64,000 bases of DNA from Hyperoodon ampullatus (lineage: Eukaryota > Chordata > Mammalia > Artiodactyla > Ziphiidae). The notes beneath the pieces are model-generated. The model was not told where the DNA came from and did not search any database. It worked only from the letters and a program-made list of their open reading frames with translations. Position numbers and translations under genes: made by a program. The stretch spans positions 2,356,001 through 2,420,000 of the forward strand of contig CATKHW010000061.1 in assembly GCA_949752795.1 (NCBI GenBank), read 5' to 3'. Shown one piece after another: positions 38,184 through 52,095 of the stretch; the first letter of the stretch is position 1; every line of letters begins with the position of its first letter.

Positions 38184-39922
38184 CTCACCAAAAACGAGTT
38201 GAAAAATGGAGCTCAGGGGCACAGCAATTCACAAACTGGCCGAGTAATAAAGGACAACTATCGTCCAAAAATCTGTTGAGGGAAGGCAACGAGGCGGACT
38301 TGAAAGCGAGGCAGAATAGCAGGAAACAGATTTCAAGAGGTACGTTGGAATCGCCTTTAAAGCACAGGAAGAGGGGCACAACTTCGACAATGATGCACTT
38401 GGCCAAAAAGGGCGTATGCGTTTTCTCCTGAATATATTCAGGAGAAAACGCATATGCCCTTTTTGGCCAAGCAAGCAAGCGGGCAATGCAAATCTGCACT
38501 ACAAAGAAGTATCACTTCCCACCGGTCAAAAGGGACATCCACAAAATGTGTAAGAACAAGAAAGGCAAGACAGGCCCTGGAGAACAGGGAGCCTTGTTAT
38601 GCTGATGGGCGGGATGTAAATTGCCAACTGCCTCTCTGGAGGAGTGCATTCTGTTCCCTACAACAAGTAAAGAACAGAGCTACAGAGCCAAGGGCACTAC
38701 CAGTCTAGGGAATATACCTTGGGAAAACTGAAAATCAGTAAGACAGAGCCACCCCAAAATTTAGGGCTGCACTGCATACAAGGACCTCAACTTGGATACA
38801 CCTTAAGTATCCCAGAAAATATAAACATGGTTCAAAAAATTGTGGTACTTACGTACGATGGAATATCCCTCAGCCATGAAATCAATGTCATAAGACCAGT
38901 AGCAGCAAAATGGGTGGATTCAGGTACGATGATTCTAAGTGAAATAAGTCACACAGAAAAAGAAACTTATCATAAGATATCACTTATGAAGATCCTGTAA
39001 ACATGGCTACACTTGAACTGAGTTAGGAAAGAGAACAGTGTCTCACATTTAGAAAACACTCTTATACCTGCTTAAGGGGGAAGGAGAGGTGGGGTGATGC
39101 ATAAAACCAGAGTTTGATATAAGCACAGGTACCGTTCCAAAAACCAACTATGGAATAGACAAGACCTACACCGTCCTCAGTGAAAGGGACTCAAAACCCC
39201 ATATTTCCCGCACAGGAAAATATCTGACTAGTAAGAATCTTAAAACCTATGTATTGATATGTCTCCGTAAGGGAATCAAGTGTGTCTAGACTGGCATAAA
39301 CATGGCAGCGAGAATCAGCTCAAACCCACTATAAAAAGGAATTTCAAAAACAAAACAAAAAAACTGGGAAATTCTTTACAATTCCTTCAGGGTCTCTGAT
39401 GAAATCTGGAATGACCCTATCTACAACGACAGCTGGATGTGGCATAAGGAGGGACACTTGGGACTGAGACGATTGGTGAGATTGGGTGAGCAAATGCAGA
39501 CCCTTTAAAGCAATAATGCATGGCACCCATTCCATGGGTCCGAACTCTCCAGGTTGAAGGGAATATTACTACAGCTATAACATGTGCGGGAAACCTAGAG
39601 AACGGACACACTGTGAATACGAAAGGTTTCTAAAACTCAACGCATAGTCCCTCTCCTGGTGCTCCGGTTTGACTTTCCGTCTGCTTTACTATCAACCTCC
39701 CAACTTGGAGAGACAGCCCCTTTAACCTCTTGGTTCGCACAGGTTGCCAATTTGGCAGAGGATGAAAGGGAAGAGGGAGAACCAATGAGAGAGTAGCTGT
39801 TAGGCATTTGGACGGGCACATATCACTGTAATTTCCTGGCAGGAAGAAGAATTAACCAAATTCTCAGCCACCCACCGGGAACCAGTATAGGTCCTGAACC
39901 AAAATTTTGGACTTGCGGTCAG
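38184..39922 (+). repeat. Satellite monomer 23 (1739 bp)
   Basis: 5' half matches unit 20 (catatgccc, aatcagtaag). The 3' half has the catgtgcggg and tttcctggcagg versions. Confidence 0.97.
38398..38471. repeat. Palindrome, unit 23 (one mismatch)
   Basis: Right arm cgcatatgccc, shared with unit 20. Confidence 0.93.
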
Positions 39923-41661
39923 CTCACCAAAAACGAGTTGAAAAATGGAGCTCAGGGGCACAGCAATTCACAAACTGGCCGAGTAATAAAGGACAACTAT
40001 CGTCCAAAAATCTGTTGAGGGAAGGCAACGAGGCGGACTTGAAAGCGAGGCAGAATAGCAGGAAACAGATTTCAAGAGGTACGTTGGAATTGCCTTTAAA
40101 GCACAGGAAGAGGGGCACAACTTCGACAATGATGCACTTGGCCAAAAAGGGCGTATGCGTTTTCTCCTGAATATATTCAGGAGAAAACGCATACGCCCTT
40201 TTTGGCCAAGCAAGCAAGCGGGCAATGCAAATCTGCACTACAAAGAAGTATCACTTCCCACCGGTCAAAAGGGACATCCACAAAATGTGTAAGAACAAGA
40301 AAGGCAAGACAGGCCCTGGAGAACAGGGAGCCTTGTAATGCTGATGGGCGGGATGTAAATTGCCAACTGCCTCTCTGGAGGAGTGCATTCTGTTCCCTAA
40401 AGCAAGTAAAGAACAGAGCTACAGAGCCAAGGGCACTACCAGTCTAGGGAATATACCTTGGGAAAACTGAAAATCAATAAGACAGAGCCACCCCAAAATT
40501 TAGGGCTGCACTGCATACAAGGACCTCAACTTGGATACACCTTAAGTATCCCAGAAAATATAAACATGGTTCAAAAAATTGTGGTACTTACGTACGATGG
40601 AATATCCCTCAGCCATGAAATCAATGTCATAAGACCAGTAGCAGCAAAATGGGTGGATTCAGGTACGATGATTCTAAGTGAAATAAGTCACACAGAAAAA
40701 GAAACTTATCATAAGATATCACTTATGAAGATCCTGTAAACATGGCTACACTTGAACTGAGTTAGGAAAGAGAACAGTGTCTCACATTTAGAAAACACTC
40801 TTATACCTGCTTAAGGGGGAAGGAGAGGTGGGGTGATGCATAAAACCAGAGTTTGATATAAGCACAGGTACCGTTCCAAAAACCAACTATGGAATAGACA
40901 AGACCTACACCGTCCTCAGTGAAAGGGACTCAAAACCCCATATTTCCCGCAGAGGAAAATATCTGACTAGTAAGAATCTTAAAACCTATGTATTGATATG
41001 TCTCTGTAAGGGAATCAAGTGTGTCTAGACTGGCATAAACATGGCAGCGAGAATCAGCTCAAACCCACTATAAAAAGGAATTTCAAAAACAAAACAAAAA
41101 AGCTGGGAAATTCTTTACAATTCCTTCAGGGTCTCTGATGAAATCTGGAATGACCCTATCTACAACGACAGCTGGATGTGGCATAAGGAGGGACACTTGG
41201 GACTGAGAGGATTGGTGAGATTGGGTGAGCAAATGCAGACCCTTTAAAGAAATAATGCATGGCACCCATTCCATGGGTCCGAACTCTCCAGGTTGAAGGG
41301 AATATTACTACAGCTATAACATGTGCAGGAAACCTAGAGAACGGACACACTGTGAATACGAAAGGTTTCTAAAACTCAACGCATAGTCCCTCTCCTGGTG
41401 CTCCGGTTTGACTTTCCGTCTGCTTTACTATCAACCTCCCAACTTGGAGAGACAGCCCCTTTAACCTCTTGGTTCGCACAGGTTGCCAATTTGGCAGAGG
41501 ATGAAATGGAAGAGGGAGAACCAATGAGAGAGTAGCTGTTAGGCATTTGGACGGGCACATATCACTGTAATTTCCCGGCAGGAAGAAGAATTAACCAAAT
41601 TCTCAGCCACCCACCGGGAACCAGTATAGTTCCTGAACCAAAAATTTGGACTTGCGGTCAG
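39923..41661 (+). repeat. Satellite monomer 24 (1739 bp)
   Basis: gaattgcc and ccctaaagc as in unit 8; private ccttgtaatgc (~40333), gagaggattgg (~41207), taaagaaataatg (~41247) and tatagttcctg (~41626). gaaatggaagaggg is intermediate between the two common 3' types. Confidence 0.97.
40137..40210. repeat. 74-bp perfect palindrome, unit 24
   Basis: Perfect. Confidence 0.95.
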
Positions 41662-43400
41662 CTCACCAAAAACGAGTTGAAAAATGGAGCTCAGGGGCAC
41701 AGCAATTCACAAACTGGCCGAGTAATAAAGGACAACTATCGTCCAAAAATCTGTTGAGGGAAGGCAACGAGGCGGACTTGAAAGCGAGGCAGAATAGCAG
41801 GAAACAGATTTCAAGAGGTATGTTGGAATCGCCTTTAAAGCACAGGAAGAGGGGCACAACTTCGACAATGATGCACTTGGCCAAAAAGGGCGTATGCGTT
41901 TTCTCCTGAATATATTCAGGAGAAAACGCATACGCCCTTTTTGGCCAAGCAAGCAAGCGGGCAATGCAAATCTGCACTACAAAGAAGTATCACTTCACAC
42001 TGGTCAAAAGGGACATCCACAAAATGTGTAAGAACAAGAAAGGCAAGACAGGCCCTGGAGAACAGGGAGCCTTGTTATGCTGATGGGCGGGATGTAAATT
42101 GCCAACTGCCTCTCTGGAGGAGTGCATTCTGTTCCCTAAAGCAAGTAAAGAACAGAGCTACAGAGCCAAGGGCACTACCAGTCTAGGGAATATACCTTGG
42201 GAAAACTGAAAATCAATAAGACAGAGCCACCCCAAAATTTAGGGCTGCACTGCATACAAGGACCTCAACTTGGATACACCTTAAGTATCCCAGAAAATAT
42301 AAACATGGTTCAAAAAATTGTGGTACTTACGTACGATGGAATATCCCTCAGCCATGAAATCAATGTCATAAGACCAGTAGCAGCAAAATGGGTGGATTCA
42401 GGTACGATGATTCTAAGTGAAATAAGTCACACAGAAAAAGAAACTTATCATAAGATATCACTTATGAAGACCCTGTAAACATGGCTACACTTGAACTGAG
42501 TTAGGAAAGAGAACAGTGTCTCACATTTAGAAAACACTCTTATACCTGCTTAAGGGGGAAGGAGAGGTGGGGTGATGCATAAAACCAGAGTTTGATATAA
42601 GCACAGGTACCGTTCCAAAAACCAACTATGGAATAGACAAGACCTACACCGTCCTCAGTGAAAGGGACTCAAAACCCCATATTTCCCGCAGAGGAAAATA
42701 TCTGACTAGTAAGAATCTTAAAACCTATGTATTGATATGTCTCCGTAAGGGAATCAAGTGTGTCTAGACTGGCATAAACATGGGAGCGAGAATCAGCTCA
42801 AACCCACTATAAAAAGGAATTTCAAAAACAAAACAAAAAAACTGGGAAATTCTTTACAATTCCTTCAGGGTCTCTGATGAAATCTGGAATGACCCTATCT
42901 ACAACGACAGCTGGATGTGGCATAAGGAGGGACACTTGGGACTGAGACGATTGGTGAGATTGGGTGAGCAAATGCAGACCCTTTAAAGCAATAATGCATG
43001 GCACCCATTCCATGGGTCCGAACTCTCCAGGTTGAAGGGAATATTACTACAGCTATAACATTTGCAGGAAACCTAGAGAACGGACACACTGTGAATACGA
43101 AAGGTTTCTAAAACTAAACGCATAGTCCCTCTCCTGGTGCTCCGGTTTGACTTTCCGTCTGCTTTACTATCAACCTCCCAACTTGGAGAGACAGCCCCTT
43201 TAACCTCTTGGTTCACACAGGTTGCCAATTTGGCAGAGGATGAAAGGGAAGAGGGAGAACCAATGAGAGAGTAGCTGTTAGGCATTTGGACGGGCACATA
43301 TCACTGTAATTTCCCGGCAGGAAGAAGAATTAACCAAATTCTCAGCCACCCCCCGGGAACCAGTATAGGTCCTGAACCAAAATTTTGGACTTGCGGTCAG
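41662..43400 (+). repeat. Satellite monomer 25 (1739 bp, mosaic)
   Basis: aagaggtatg as in units 2 and 3; private cttcacactggtc (~41993), gaagaccctg (~42466) and ggttcacacag (~43209). It combines catgggagcg with acccactata, an arrangement otherwise seen as two separate linked pairs. Confidence 0.97.
41876..41949. repeat. 74-bp perfect palindrome, unit 25
   Basis: Perfect. Confidence 0.95.
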
Positions 43401-45140
43401 CTCACCAAAAACGAGTTGAAAAATGGAGCTCAGGGGCACAGCAATTCACAAACTGGCCGAGTAATAAAGGACAACTATCGTCCAAAAATCTGTTGAGGGA
43501 AGGCAACGAGGCGGACTTGAAAGCGAGGCAGAATAGCAGGAAACAGATTTCAAGAGGTACGTTGGAATCGCCTTTAAAGCACAGGAAGAGGGGCACAACT
43601 TCGACAATGATGCACTTGGCCAAAAAGGGCGTATGCGTTTTCTCCTGAATATATTCAGGAGAAAACGCATACGCCCTTTTTGGCCAAGCAAGCAAGCGGG
43701 CAATGCAAATCTGCACTACAAAGAAGTATCACTTCCCACCGGTCAAAAGGGACATCCACAAAATGTGTAAGAACAAGAAAGGCAAGACAGGCCCTGGAGA
43801 ACAGGGAGCCTTGTTATGCTGATGGGCGGGATGTAAATTGCCAACTGCCTCTCTGGAGGAGTGCATTCTGTTCCCTAAAGCAAGTAAAGAACAGAGCTAC
43901 AGAGCCAAGGGCACTACCAGTCTAGGGAATATACCTTGGGAAAACTGAAAATCAATAAGACAGAGCCACCCCAAAATTTAGGGCTGCACTGCATACAAGG
44001 ACCTCAACTTGGATACACCTTAAGTATCCCAGAAAATATAAACATGGTTCAAAAAATTGTGGTACTTACGTACGATGGAATATCCCTCAGCCATGAAATC
44101 AATGTCATAAGACCAGTAGCAGCAAAATGGGTGGATTCAGGTACGATGATTCTAAGTGAAATAAGTCACACAGAAAAAGAAACTTATCATAAGATATCAC
44201 TTATGAAGATCCTGTAAACATGGCTACACTTGAACTGAGTTAGGAAAGAGAACAGTGTCTCACATTTAGAAAACACTCTTATACCTGCTTAAGGGGGAAG
44301 GAGAGGTGGGGTGATGCATAAAACCAGAGTTTGATATAAGCACAGGTACCGTTCCAAAAACCAACTATGGAATAGACAAGACCTACACCGTCCTCAGCGA
44401 AAGGGACTCAAAACCCCATATTTCCCGCAGAGGAAAATATCTGACTAGTAAGAATCTTAAAACCTATGTATTGATATGTCTCCGTAAGGGAATCAAGTGT
44501 GTCTAGACTGGCATAAACATGGCAGCGAGAATCAGCTCAAACCCACTATAAAAAGGAATTTCAAAAACAAAACAAAAAAAACTGGGAAATTCTTTACAAT
44601 TCCTTCAGTGTCTCTGATGAAACCTGGAGTGACCCTATCTACAACGACAGCTGGATGTGGCATAAGGAGGGACACTTGGGACTGAGACGATTGGTGAGAT
44701 TGGGTGAGCAAATGCAGACCCTTTAAAGCAATAATGCATGGCACCCATTCCATGGGTCCGAACTCTCCAGGTTGAAGGGAATATTACTACAGCTATAACA
44801 TGTGCTGGAAACCTAGGGAACGGACACACTGTGAATACGAAAGGTTTCTAAAACTCAACGAATAATCCCACTCCTGGTGCTCCGGTTTGACTTTCCGTCT
44901 GCTTTACTATCAACCTCCCAACTTGGAGAGACAGCCCCTTTAACCTCTTGGTTCGCACAGGTTGCCAATTTGGCAGAGGATGAAAGGGAAGAGGGAGAAC
45001 CAATGAGAGAGTAGCTGTTAGGCATTTGGACGGGCACATATCACTCTAATTTTCCGGCAGGAAGAAGAATTAACCAAATTCTCAGCCACCCCCCGGGAAC
45101 CAGTATAGGTCCTGAGCCAAAATTTTGGACTTGCGGTCAG
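43401..45140 (+). repeat. Satellite monomer 26 (1740 bp)
   Basis: One extra A in the A-rich tail. 3' end variants (cagtgtctctg, catgtgctgg, cctaggg, cgaataatcccactcc, tcactctaattttccgg, ctgagcc) resemble units 34-36. Confidence 0.97.
43615..43688. repeat. 74-bp perfect palindrome, unit 26
   Basis: Perfect. Confidence 0.95.
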
Positions 45141-46879
45141 CTCACCTAAAACGAGTTGAAAAATGGAGCTCAGGGGCACAGCAATTCACAAACTGGCCGA
45201 GTAATAAAGGACAACTATCGTCCAAAAATCTGTTGAGGGAAGGCAAAGAGGCAGACTTGAATGCGAGGCAGGATAGCAGGAAACAGATTTCAAGAGGTAC
45301 GTTGGAATTGACTTTAAAGCACAGGAAGAGGGGCACAACTTCGACAATGATGCACTTGGCCAAAAAGGGCGTATGCGTTTTCTCCTGAATATATTCAGGA
45401 GAAAACGCATACGCCCTTTTTGGCCAAGCAAGCAAGCGGGCAATGCAAATCTGCACTACAAAGAAGTATCACTTCCCACCGGTCAAAAGGGACATCCACA
45501 AAATGTGTAAGAACCAGAAAGGCAAGACAGGCCCTGGAGAACAGGGAGCCTTGTTATGCTGATGGGCGGGATGTAAATTGCCAACTGCCTCTCTGGAGGA
45601 GTGCATTCTGTTCCCTACAACAAGTAAAGAACAGAGCTACAGAGCCAAGGGCACTACCAGTCTAGGGAATATACCTTGGGAAAACTGAAAATCAATAAGA
45701 CAGAGCCACCCCAAAATTTAGGGCTGCACTGCATACAAGGACCTCAACTTGGATACACCTTAAGTATCCCAGAAAATATAAACATGGTTCAAAAAATTGT
45801 GGTACTTACGTACGATGGAATATCCCTCAGCCATGAAATCAATGTCATAAGACCAGTAGCAGCAAAATGGGTGGATTCAGGTACGATGATTCTAAGTGAA
45901 ATAAGTCACACAGAAAAAGAAACTTATCATAAGATATCACTTATGAAGATCCTGTAAACATGGCTACACTTGAACTGAGTTAGGAAAGAGAACAGTGTCT
46001 CACATTTAGAAAACACTCTTATACCTGCTTAAGGGGGAAGGAGAGGTGGGGTAATGCATAAAACCAGAGTTTGATATAAGCACAGGTACCGTTCCAAAAA
46101 CCAACTATGGAATAGACAAGACCTACACCGTCCTCAGTGAAAGGGACTCAAAACCCCATATTTCCCGCAGAGGAAAATATCTGACTAGTAAGAATCTTAA
46201 AACCTATGTATAGATATGTCTCCGTAAGGGAAACAAGTGTGTCTAGACTGGCATAAACATGGCAGCGAGAATCAGCTCAAACCCACTATAAAAAGGAATT
46301 TCAAAAACAAAACAAAAAAACTGGGAAATTCTTTACAATTCCTTCAGGGTCTCTGATGAAAGCTGGAATGACCCTATCTACAATGACAGCTGGATGTGGC
46401 ATAAGGAGGGACACTTGGGACTGAGACGATTGGTGAGATTGGGTGAGCAAATGCACACCCTTTAAAGCAATAATGCATGGCACCCATTCCATGGGTCCGA
46501 ACTCTCCAGGTTGAAGGGAATATTACTACAGCTATAACATGTGCGGGAAACCTAGAGAACGGACACACTGTGAATACGAAAGGTTTCTAAAACTCAACGA
46601 ATAGTCCCTCTCCTGGTGCTCCGGTTTGACTTTCCGTCTGCTTTACTATCAACCTCCCAACTTGGAGAGACAACCCCTTTAAGCTCTTGGTTCGCACAGG
46701 TTGCCAATTTGGCAGAGGATGAAAGGGAAGAGGGAGAACCAATGAGAGAGTAGCTGTTAGGCATTTGGACGGGCACATATCACTGTAATTTCCTGGCAGG
46801 AAGAAGAATTAACCAAATTCTCAGCCACCCACCGGGAACCAGTATAGATCCTGAGCCAAAATTTTGGACTTGCGGTCAG
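45141..46879 (+). repeat. Satellite monomer 27 (1739 bp, first of a dimer)
   Basis: cacctaaaac, ggcaaagaggcagac, aatgcgagg, caggatag, gaattgac, gtaatgcat, tatgtatag, gaaacaag, caatgacag, atgcacacc, acaaccccttt. Confidence 0.97.
45355..45428. repeat. 74-bp perfect palindrome, unit 27
   Basis: Perfect. Confidence 0.95.
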
Positions 46880-48618
46880 CTCTCCAAAAACGAGTTGAAA
46901 AATGGAGCTCAGGGACACAGCAATTCACAAACTGGCCGAGTAATAAAGGACACCTATCATCCAAAAATCTGTTGACGGAAGGCAACGAGGCGGACTTGAA
47001 AGCGAGGCAGAATAGCAGGAAACAGATTTCAAGAGGTACGTTGGAATCGCCTTTAAAGCACAGGAAGAGGGGCACAACTTCGACAATGATGCACTTGGCC
47101 AAAAAGGGCATATGCGTTTTCTCCTGAATATATTCAGGAGAAAACGCATACGCCCTTTTTGGCCAAGCAAGCAAGCGGGCAATGCAAATCTGCACTACAA
47201 AGAAGTATCACTTCCCACCGGTCAAAAGGGACATCCACAAAATGTGTAAGAACCAGAAAGGCAAGACAGGCCCTGGAGAACAGGGAGCCTTGTTATGCTG
47301 ATGGGCGGGATGTAAATTGCCAACTGCCTCTCTGGAGGAGTGCATTCTGTTCCCTAAAACAAGTAAAGAACAGAGCTACAGAGCCAAGGGCACTACCAGT
47401 CTAGGGAATATACCTTGGGAAAACTGAAAATCAATAAGACAGAGCCACCCCAAAATTTAGGGCTGCACTGCATACAAGGACCTCAACTTGGATACACCTT
47501 AAGTATCCCAGAAAATATAAACATGGTTCAAAAAATTGTGGTACTTACGTACGATGGAATATCCCTCAGCCATGAAATCAATGTCATAAGACCAGTAGCA
47601 GCAAAATGGTTGGATTCAGGTACGATGATACTAAGTGAAATAAGTCACACAGAAAAAGAAACTTATCATAAGATATCACTTATGAAGATCCTGTAAACAT
47701 GGCTACACTTGAACTGAGTTAGGAAAGAGAACAGTGTCTCACATTTAGAAAACACTCTTATACCTGCTTAAGGGGGAAGGAGAGGTGGGGTGATGCATAA
47801 AACCAGAGTTTGATATAAGCACAGGTACCGTTCCAAAAACCAACTATGGAATAGACAAGACCTACACCGTCCTCAGTGAAAGGGACTCAAAACCCCATAT
47901 TTCCCGCAGAGGAAAATATCTGACTAGTAAGAATCTTAAAACCTATGTATAGATATGTCTCCGTAAGGGAATCAAGTGTGTCTAGACTGGCATAAACATG
48001 GCAGCGAGAATCAGCTCAAACCCACTATAAAAAGGAATTTCAAAAACAAAACAAAAAAACTGGGAAATTCTTTACAATTCCTTCAGGGTCTCTGATGAAA
48101 GCTGGAATGACCCTATCTACAACGACAGCTGGATGTGGCATAAGGAGGGACACTTGGGACTGAGACGATTGGTGAGATTGGGTGAGCAAATGCAGACCCT
48201 TTAAAGCAATAATGCATGGCACCCATTCCATGGGTCCGAACTCTCCAGGTTGAAGGGAATATTACTACAGCTATAACATGTGCGGGAAACCTAGAGAACG
48301 GACACACTGTGAATATGAAAGTGTTCTAAAACTCAACGAATAAACCCTCTCCTGGTGCTCCGGATTGACTTTCCGTCTGCTTTACTATCAACCTCCCAAC
48401 TTGGAGAGACAGCCCCTTTAAGCTCTTGGTTCGCACAGGTTGCCAATTTGGCAGAGGATGAAAGGGAAGAGGGAGAACCAATGAGAGAGTAGCTGTTAGG
48501 CATTTGGACGGGCACATATCACTGTAATTTCCCGGCAGGAAGAAGAATTAACCAAATTCTCAGCCACCCACTGGGAACCAGTATAGGTCCTGAACCAAAA
48601 TTTTGGACTTGCGGTCAG
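46880..48618 (+). repeat. Satellite monomer 28 (1739 bp, second of a dimer)
   Basis: gctctccaaa, agggacac, gacacctatcatcc, ttgacgg, gggcatatgcg, atggttgg, gatgatac, gaatatgaaagtgttc, cgaataaacc, ccggattg. Confidence 0.97.
47094..47167. repeat. Palindrome, unit 28 (one mismatch)
   Basis: Left arm gggcatatgcg instead of gggcgtatgcg. Confidence 0.93.
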
Positions 48619-50356
48619 CTCACCAAAAACGAGTTGAAAAATGGAGCTCAGGGGCAGAGCAATTCACAAACTGGCCGAGTAATAAAGGACAACTATCGTC
48701 CAAAAATCTGTTGAGGGAAGGCAACGAGGCGGACTTGAAAGCGAGGCAGAATAGCAGGAAACAGATTTCAAGAGGTACGTTGGAATCGCCTTTAAAGCAC
48801 AGGAAGAGGGGCACAACTTCGACAATGATGCACTTGGCCAAAAAGGGCGTATGCGTTTTCTCCTGAATATATTCAGGAGAAAACGCATACGCCCTTTTTG
48901 GCCAAGCAAGCAAGCGGGCAATGCAAATCTGCACTACAAAGAAGTATCACTTCCCACCGGTCAAAAGGGACATTCACAAAATGTGTAAGAACAAGAAAGA
49001 CAAGACAGGCCCTGGAGAACAGGGAGCCTTGTTATGCTGATGGGCGGGATGTAAATTGCCAACTGCCTCTCTGGAGGAGTGCATTCTGTTCCCTACAACA
49101 AGTAAAGAACAGAGCTACAGAGCCAAGGGCACTACCAGTCTAGGGAATATACCTTGGGAAAACTGAAAATCAATAAGACAGAGCCACCCCAAAATTTAGG
49201 GCTGCACTGCATACAAGGATCTCAACTTGGATACACCTTAAGTATCCCATAAAATATAAACATGGTTCAAAAAATTGTGGTACATACGTACGATGGAATA
49301 TCCCTCAGCCATGAAATCAATGTCATAAGACCAGTAGTAGCAAAATGGGTGGATTCAGGTACGATGATTCTAAGTGAAATAAGTCACACAGAAAAAGAAA
49401 CTTATCATAAGATATCACTTATGAAGATCCTGTAAACATGGCTACACTTGAACTGAGTTAGGAAAGAGAACAGTGTCTCACATTTAGAAAACACTCTTAT
49501 ACCTGCTTAAGGGGGAAGGAGAGGTGGGGTGATGCATAAAACCAGAGTTTGATATAAGCACAGGTACCGTTCCAAAAACCAACTATGGAATAGACAAGAC
49601 CTACACCGTCCTCAGTGAAAGGGACTCAAAACCCCATATTTCCCGCAGAGAAAGTATCTGACTAGTAAGAATCTTAAAACCTATGTATTGATATGTCGCC
49701 GTAAGGGAATCAAGTGTGTCTAGACTGGCATAAACATGGCAGCGAGAATCAGCTCAAACCCACTATAAAAAGAAATTTCAAAAACAAAACAAAAAAACTG
49801 GGAAATTCTTTACAATTCCTTCAGGGTCTCTGATGAAAGCTGGATTGACCCTATCTACAACGACAGGTGGATGTGGCATAAGGAGGGACACTTGGGACTG
49901 AGATGATTGGTGAGATTGGGTGAGCAAATGCAGACCCTTTAAAGCAATAATGCATGGCACCCATTCCATGGGTCCGAACTCTCCAGGTTGAAGGGAATAT
50001 TACTACAGCTATAACATGTGCGGGAAACCTAGGGAATGGACACACTGTGAATACGAAAGGTTTCTAAAACTCAACGCATAGTCCCTCTCCTGGTGCTCCG
50101 GTTTGACTTTCCGTCTGCTTTACTATCAACCTCCCAACTTGGAGAGACAGCCCCTTTAACCTCTTGGTTCGCACAGGTTGAAAATTTGGCAGAGGATGAA
50201 AGGGAAGAGGGAGAACCAATGAGAGAGTAGCTGTTAGGCATTTGGACGGGCACATATCACTGTAATTTCCCGGCAGGAAGAAGAATTAACCAAATTCTCA
50301 GCCACCCACCGGGAACCAGTATAGGTCCTGAACCAAAATTTTGGACTTGCGGTCAG
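48619..50356 (+). repeat. Satellite monomer 29 (1738 bp)
   Basis: ggggcagagc, acattcac, aaagacaag, cccataaaat (stop in the ORF2 remnant), tacatacg, gtagtagc. From 49339 on it matches unit 31, including the 1-bp loss in agagaaagtatc and tgtcgccg. Confidence 0.97.
48833..48906. repeat. 74-bp perfect palindrome, unit 29
   Basis: Perfect. Confidence 0.95.
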
Positions 50357-52095
50357 CTCACCAAAAACGAGTTGAAAAATGGAGCTCAGGGGCACAGCAA
50401 TTCACAAACTGGCCGAGTAATAAAGGACAACTATCGTCCAAAAATCTGTTGAGGGAAGGCAACGAGGCAGACTTGAAAGCGAGGCAGGATAGCAGGAAAC
50501 AGATTTCAAGAGGTACGTTGGAATCGACTTTAAAGCACAGGAAGAGGGGCACAACTTCGACAATGATGCACTTGGCCAAAAAGGGCGTATGCGTTTTCTC
50601 CTGAATATATTCAGGAGAAAACGCATACGCCCTTTTTGGCCAAGCAAGCAAGCGGGCAATGCAAATCTGCACTACAAAGAAGTATCACTTCCCACCGGTC
50701 AAAAGGGACATCCACAAAATGTGTAAGAACAAGAAAGGCAAGACAGGCCCTGGAGAACAGGGAGCCTTGTTATGCTGATGGGCGGGATGTAAATTGCCAA
50801 CTGCCTCTCTGGAGGAGTGCATTCTGTTCCCTACAACAAGTAAAGAACAGAGCTACAGAGCCAAGGGCACTACCAGTCTAGGGAATATACCTTGGGAAAA
50901 CTGAAAATCAATAAGACAGAGCCACCCCAAAATTTAGGGCTGCACTGCATACAAGGACCTCAACTTGGATACACCTTAAGTATCCCAGAAAATATAAACA
51001 TGGTTCAAAAAATTGTGGTACTTACGTACGATGGAATATCCCTCAGCCATGAAATCAATGTCATAAGACCAGTAGCAGCAAAATGGGTGGATTCAGGTAC
51101 GATGATTCTAAGTGAAATAAGTCACACAGAAAAAGAAACTTATCATAAGATATCACTTATGAAGATCCTGTAAACATGACTACACTTGAACTGAGTTAGG
51201 AAAGAGAACAGTGTCTCACATTTAGAAAACACTCTTATACCTGCTTAAGGGGGAAGGAGAGGTGGGGTGATGCATAAAACCAGAGTTTGATATAAGCACA
51301 GGTACCGTTCCAAAAACCAACTATGGAATAGACAAGACCTACACCGTCCTCAGTGAAATGGACTCAAAACCCCATATTTCCCGCAGAGGAAAATATCTGA
51401 CTAGTAAGAATCTTAAAACCTATGTATAGATATGTCTCCGTAAGGGAATCAAGTGTGTCTAGACTGGCATAAACATGGCAGCGAGAATCAGCTCAAACCC
51501 ACTATAAAAAGGAATTTCAAAAACAAAACAAAAAAACTGGGAAATTCTTTACAATTCCTTCAGGGTCTCTGATGAAAGCTGGAATGACCCTATCTACAAT
51601 GACAGCTGGATGTGGCATAAGGAGGGACACTTGGGACTGAGATGATTGGTGAGATTGGGTGAGCAAATGCACACCCTTTAAAGCAATAATGCATGGCACC
51701 CATTCCATGGGTCCGAACTCTCCAGGTTGAAGGGAATATTACTACAGCTATAACATGTGCGGGAAACCTAGAGAACGGACACACTGTGAATACGAAAGGT
51801 TTCTAAAACTCAACGAATAGTCCCTCTCATGGTGCTCCGGTTTGACTTTCCGTCTGCTTTACTATCAACCTCCCAACTTGGAGAGACAGCCCCTTTAAGC
51901 TCTTGGTTCGCACAGGTTGCCAATTTGGCAGAGGATGAAAGGGAAGAGGGAGAACCAATGAGAGAGTAGCTGTTAGGCATTTGGACGGGCACATATCACT
52001 GTAATTTCCTGGCAGGAAGAAGAATTAACCAAATTCTCAGCCACCCACCGGGAACCAGTATAGGTCCTGAGCCAAAATTTTGGACTTGCGGTCAG
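50357..52095 (+). repeat. Satellite monomer 30 (1739 bp, first of a dimer)
   Basis: gaggcagac, caggatag, gaatcgac, acatgactac, gaaatggactc, tatgtatag, caatgacag, gatgattgg, ctctcatgg. Duplicated as unit 32. Confidence 0.97.
50571..50644. repeat. 74-bp perfect palindrome, unit 30
   Basis: Perfect. Confidence 0.95.
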
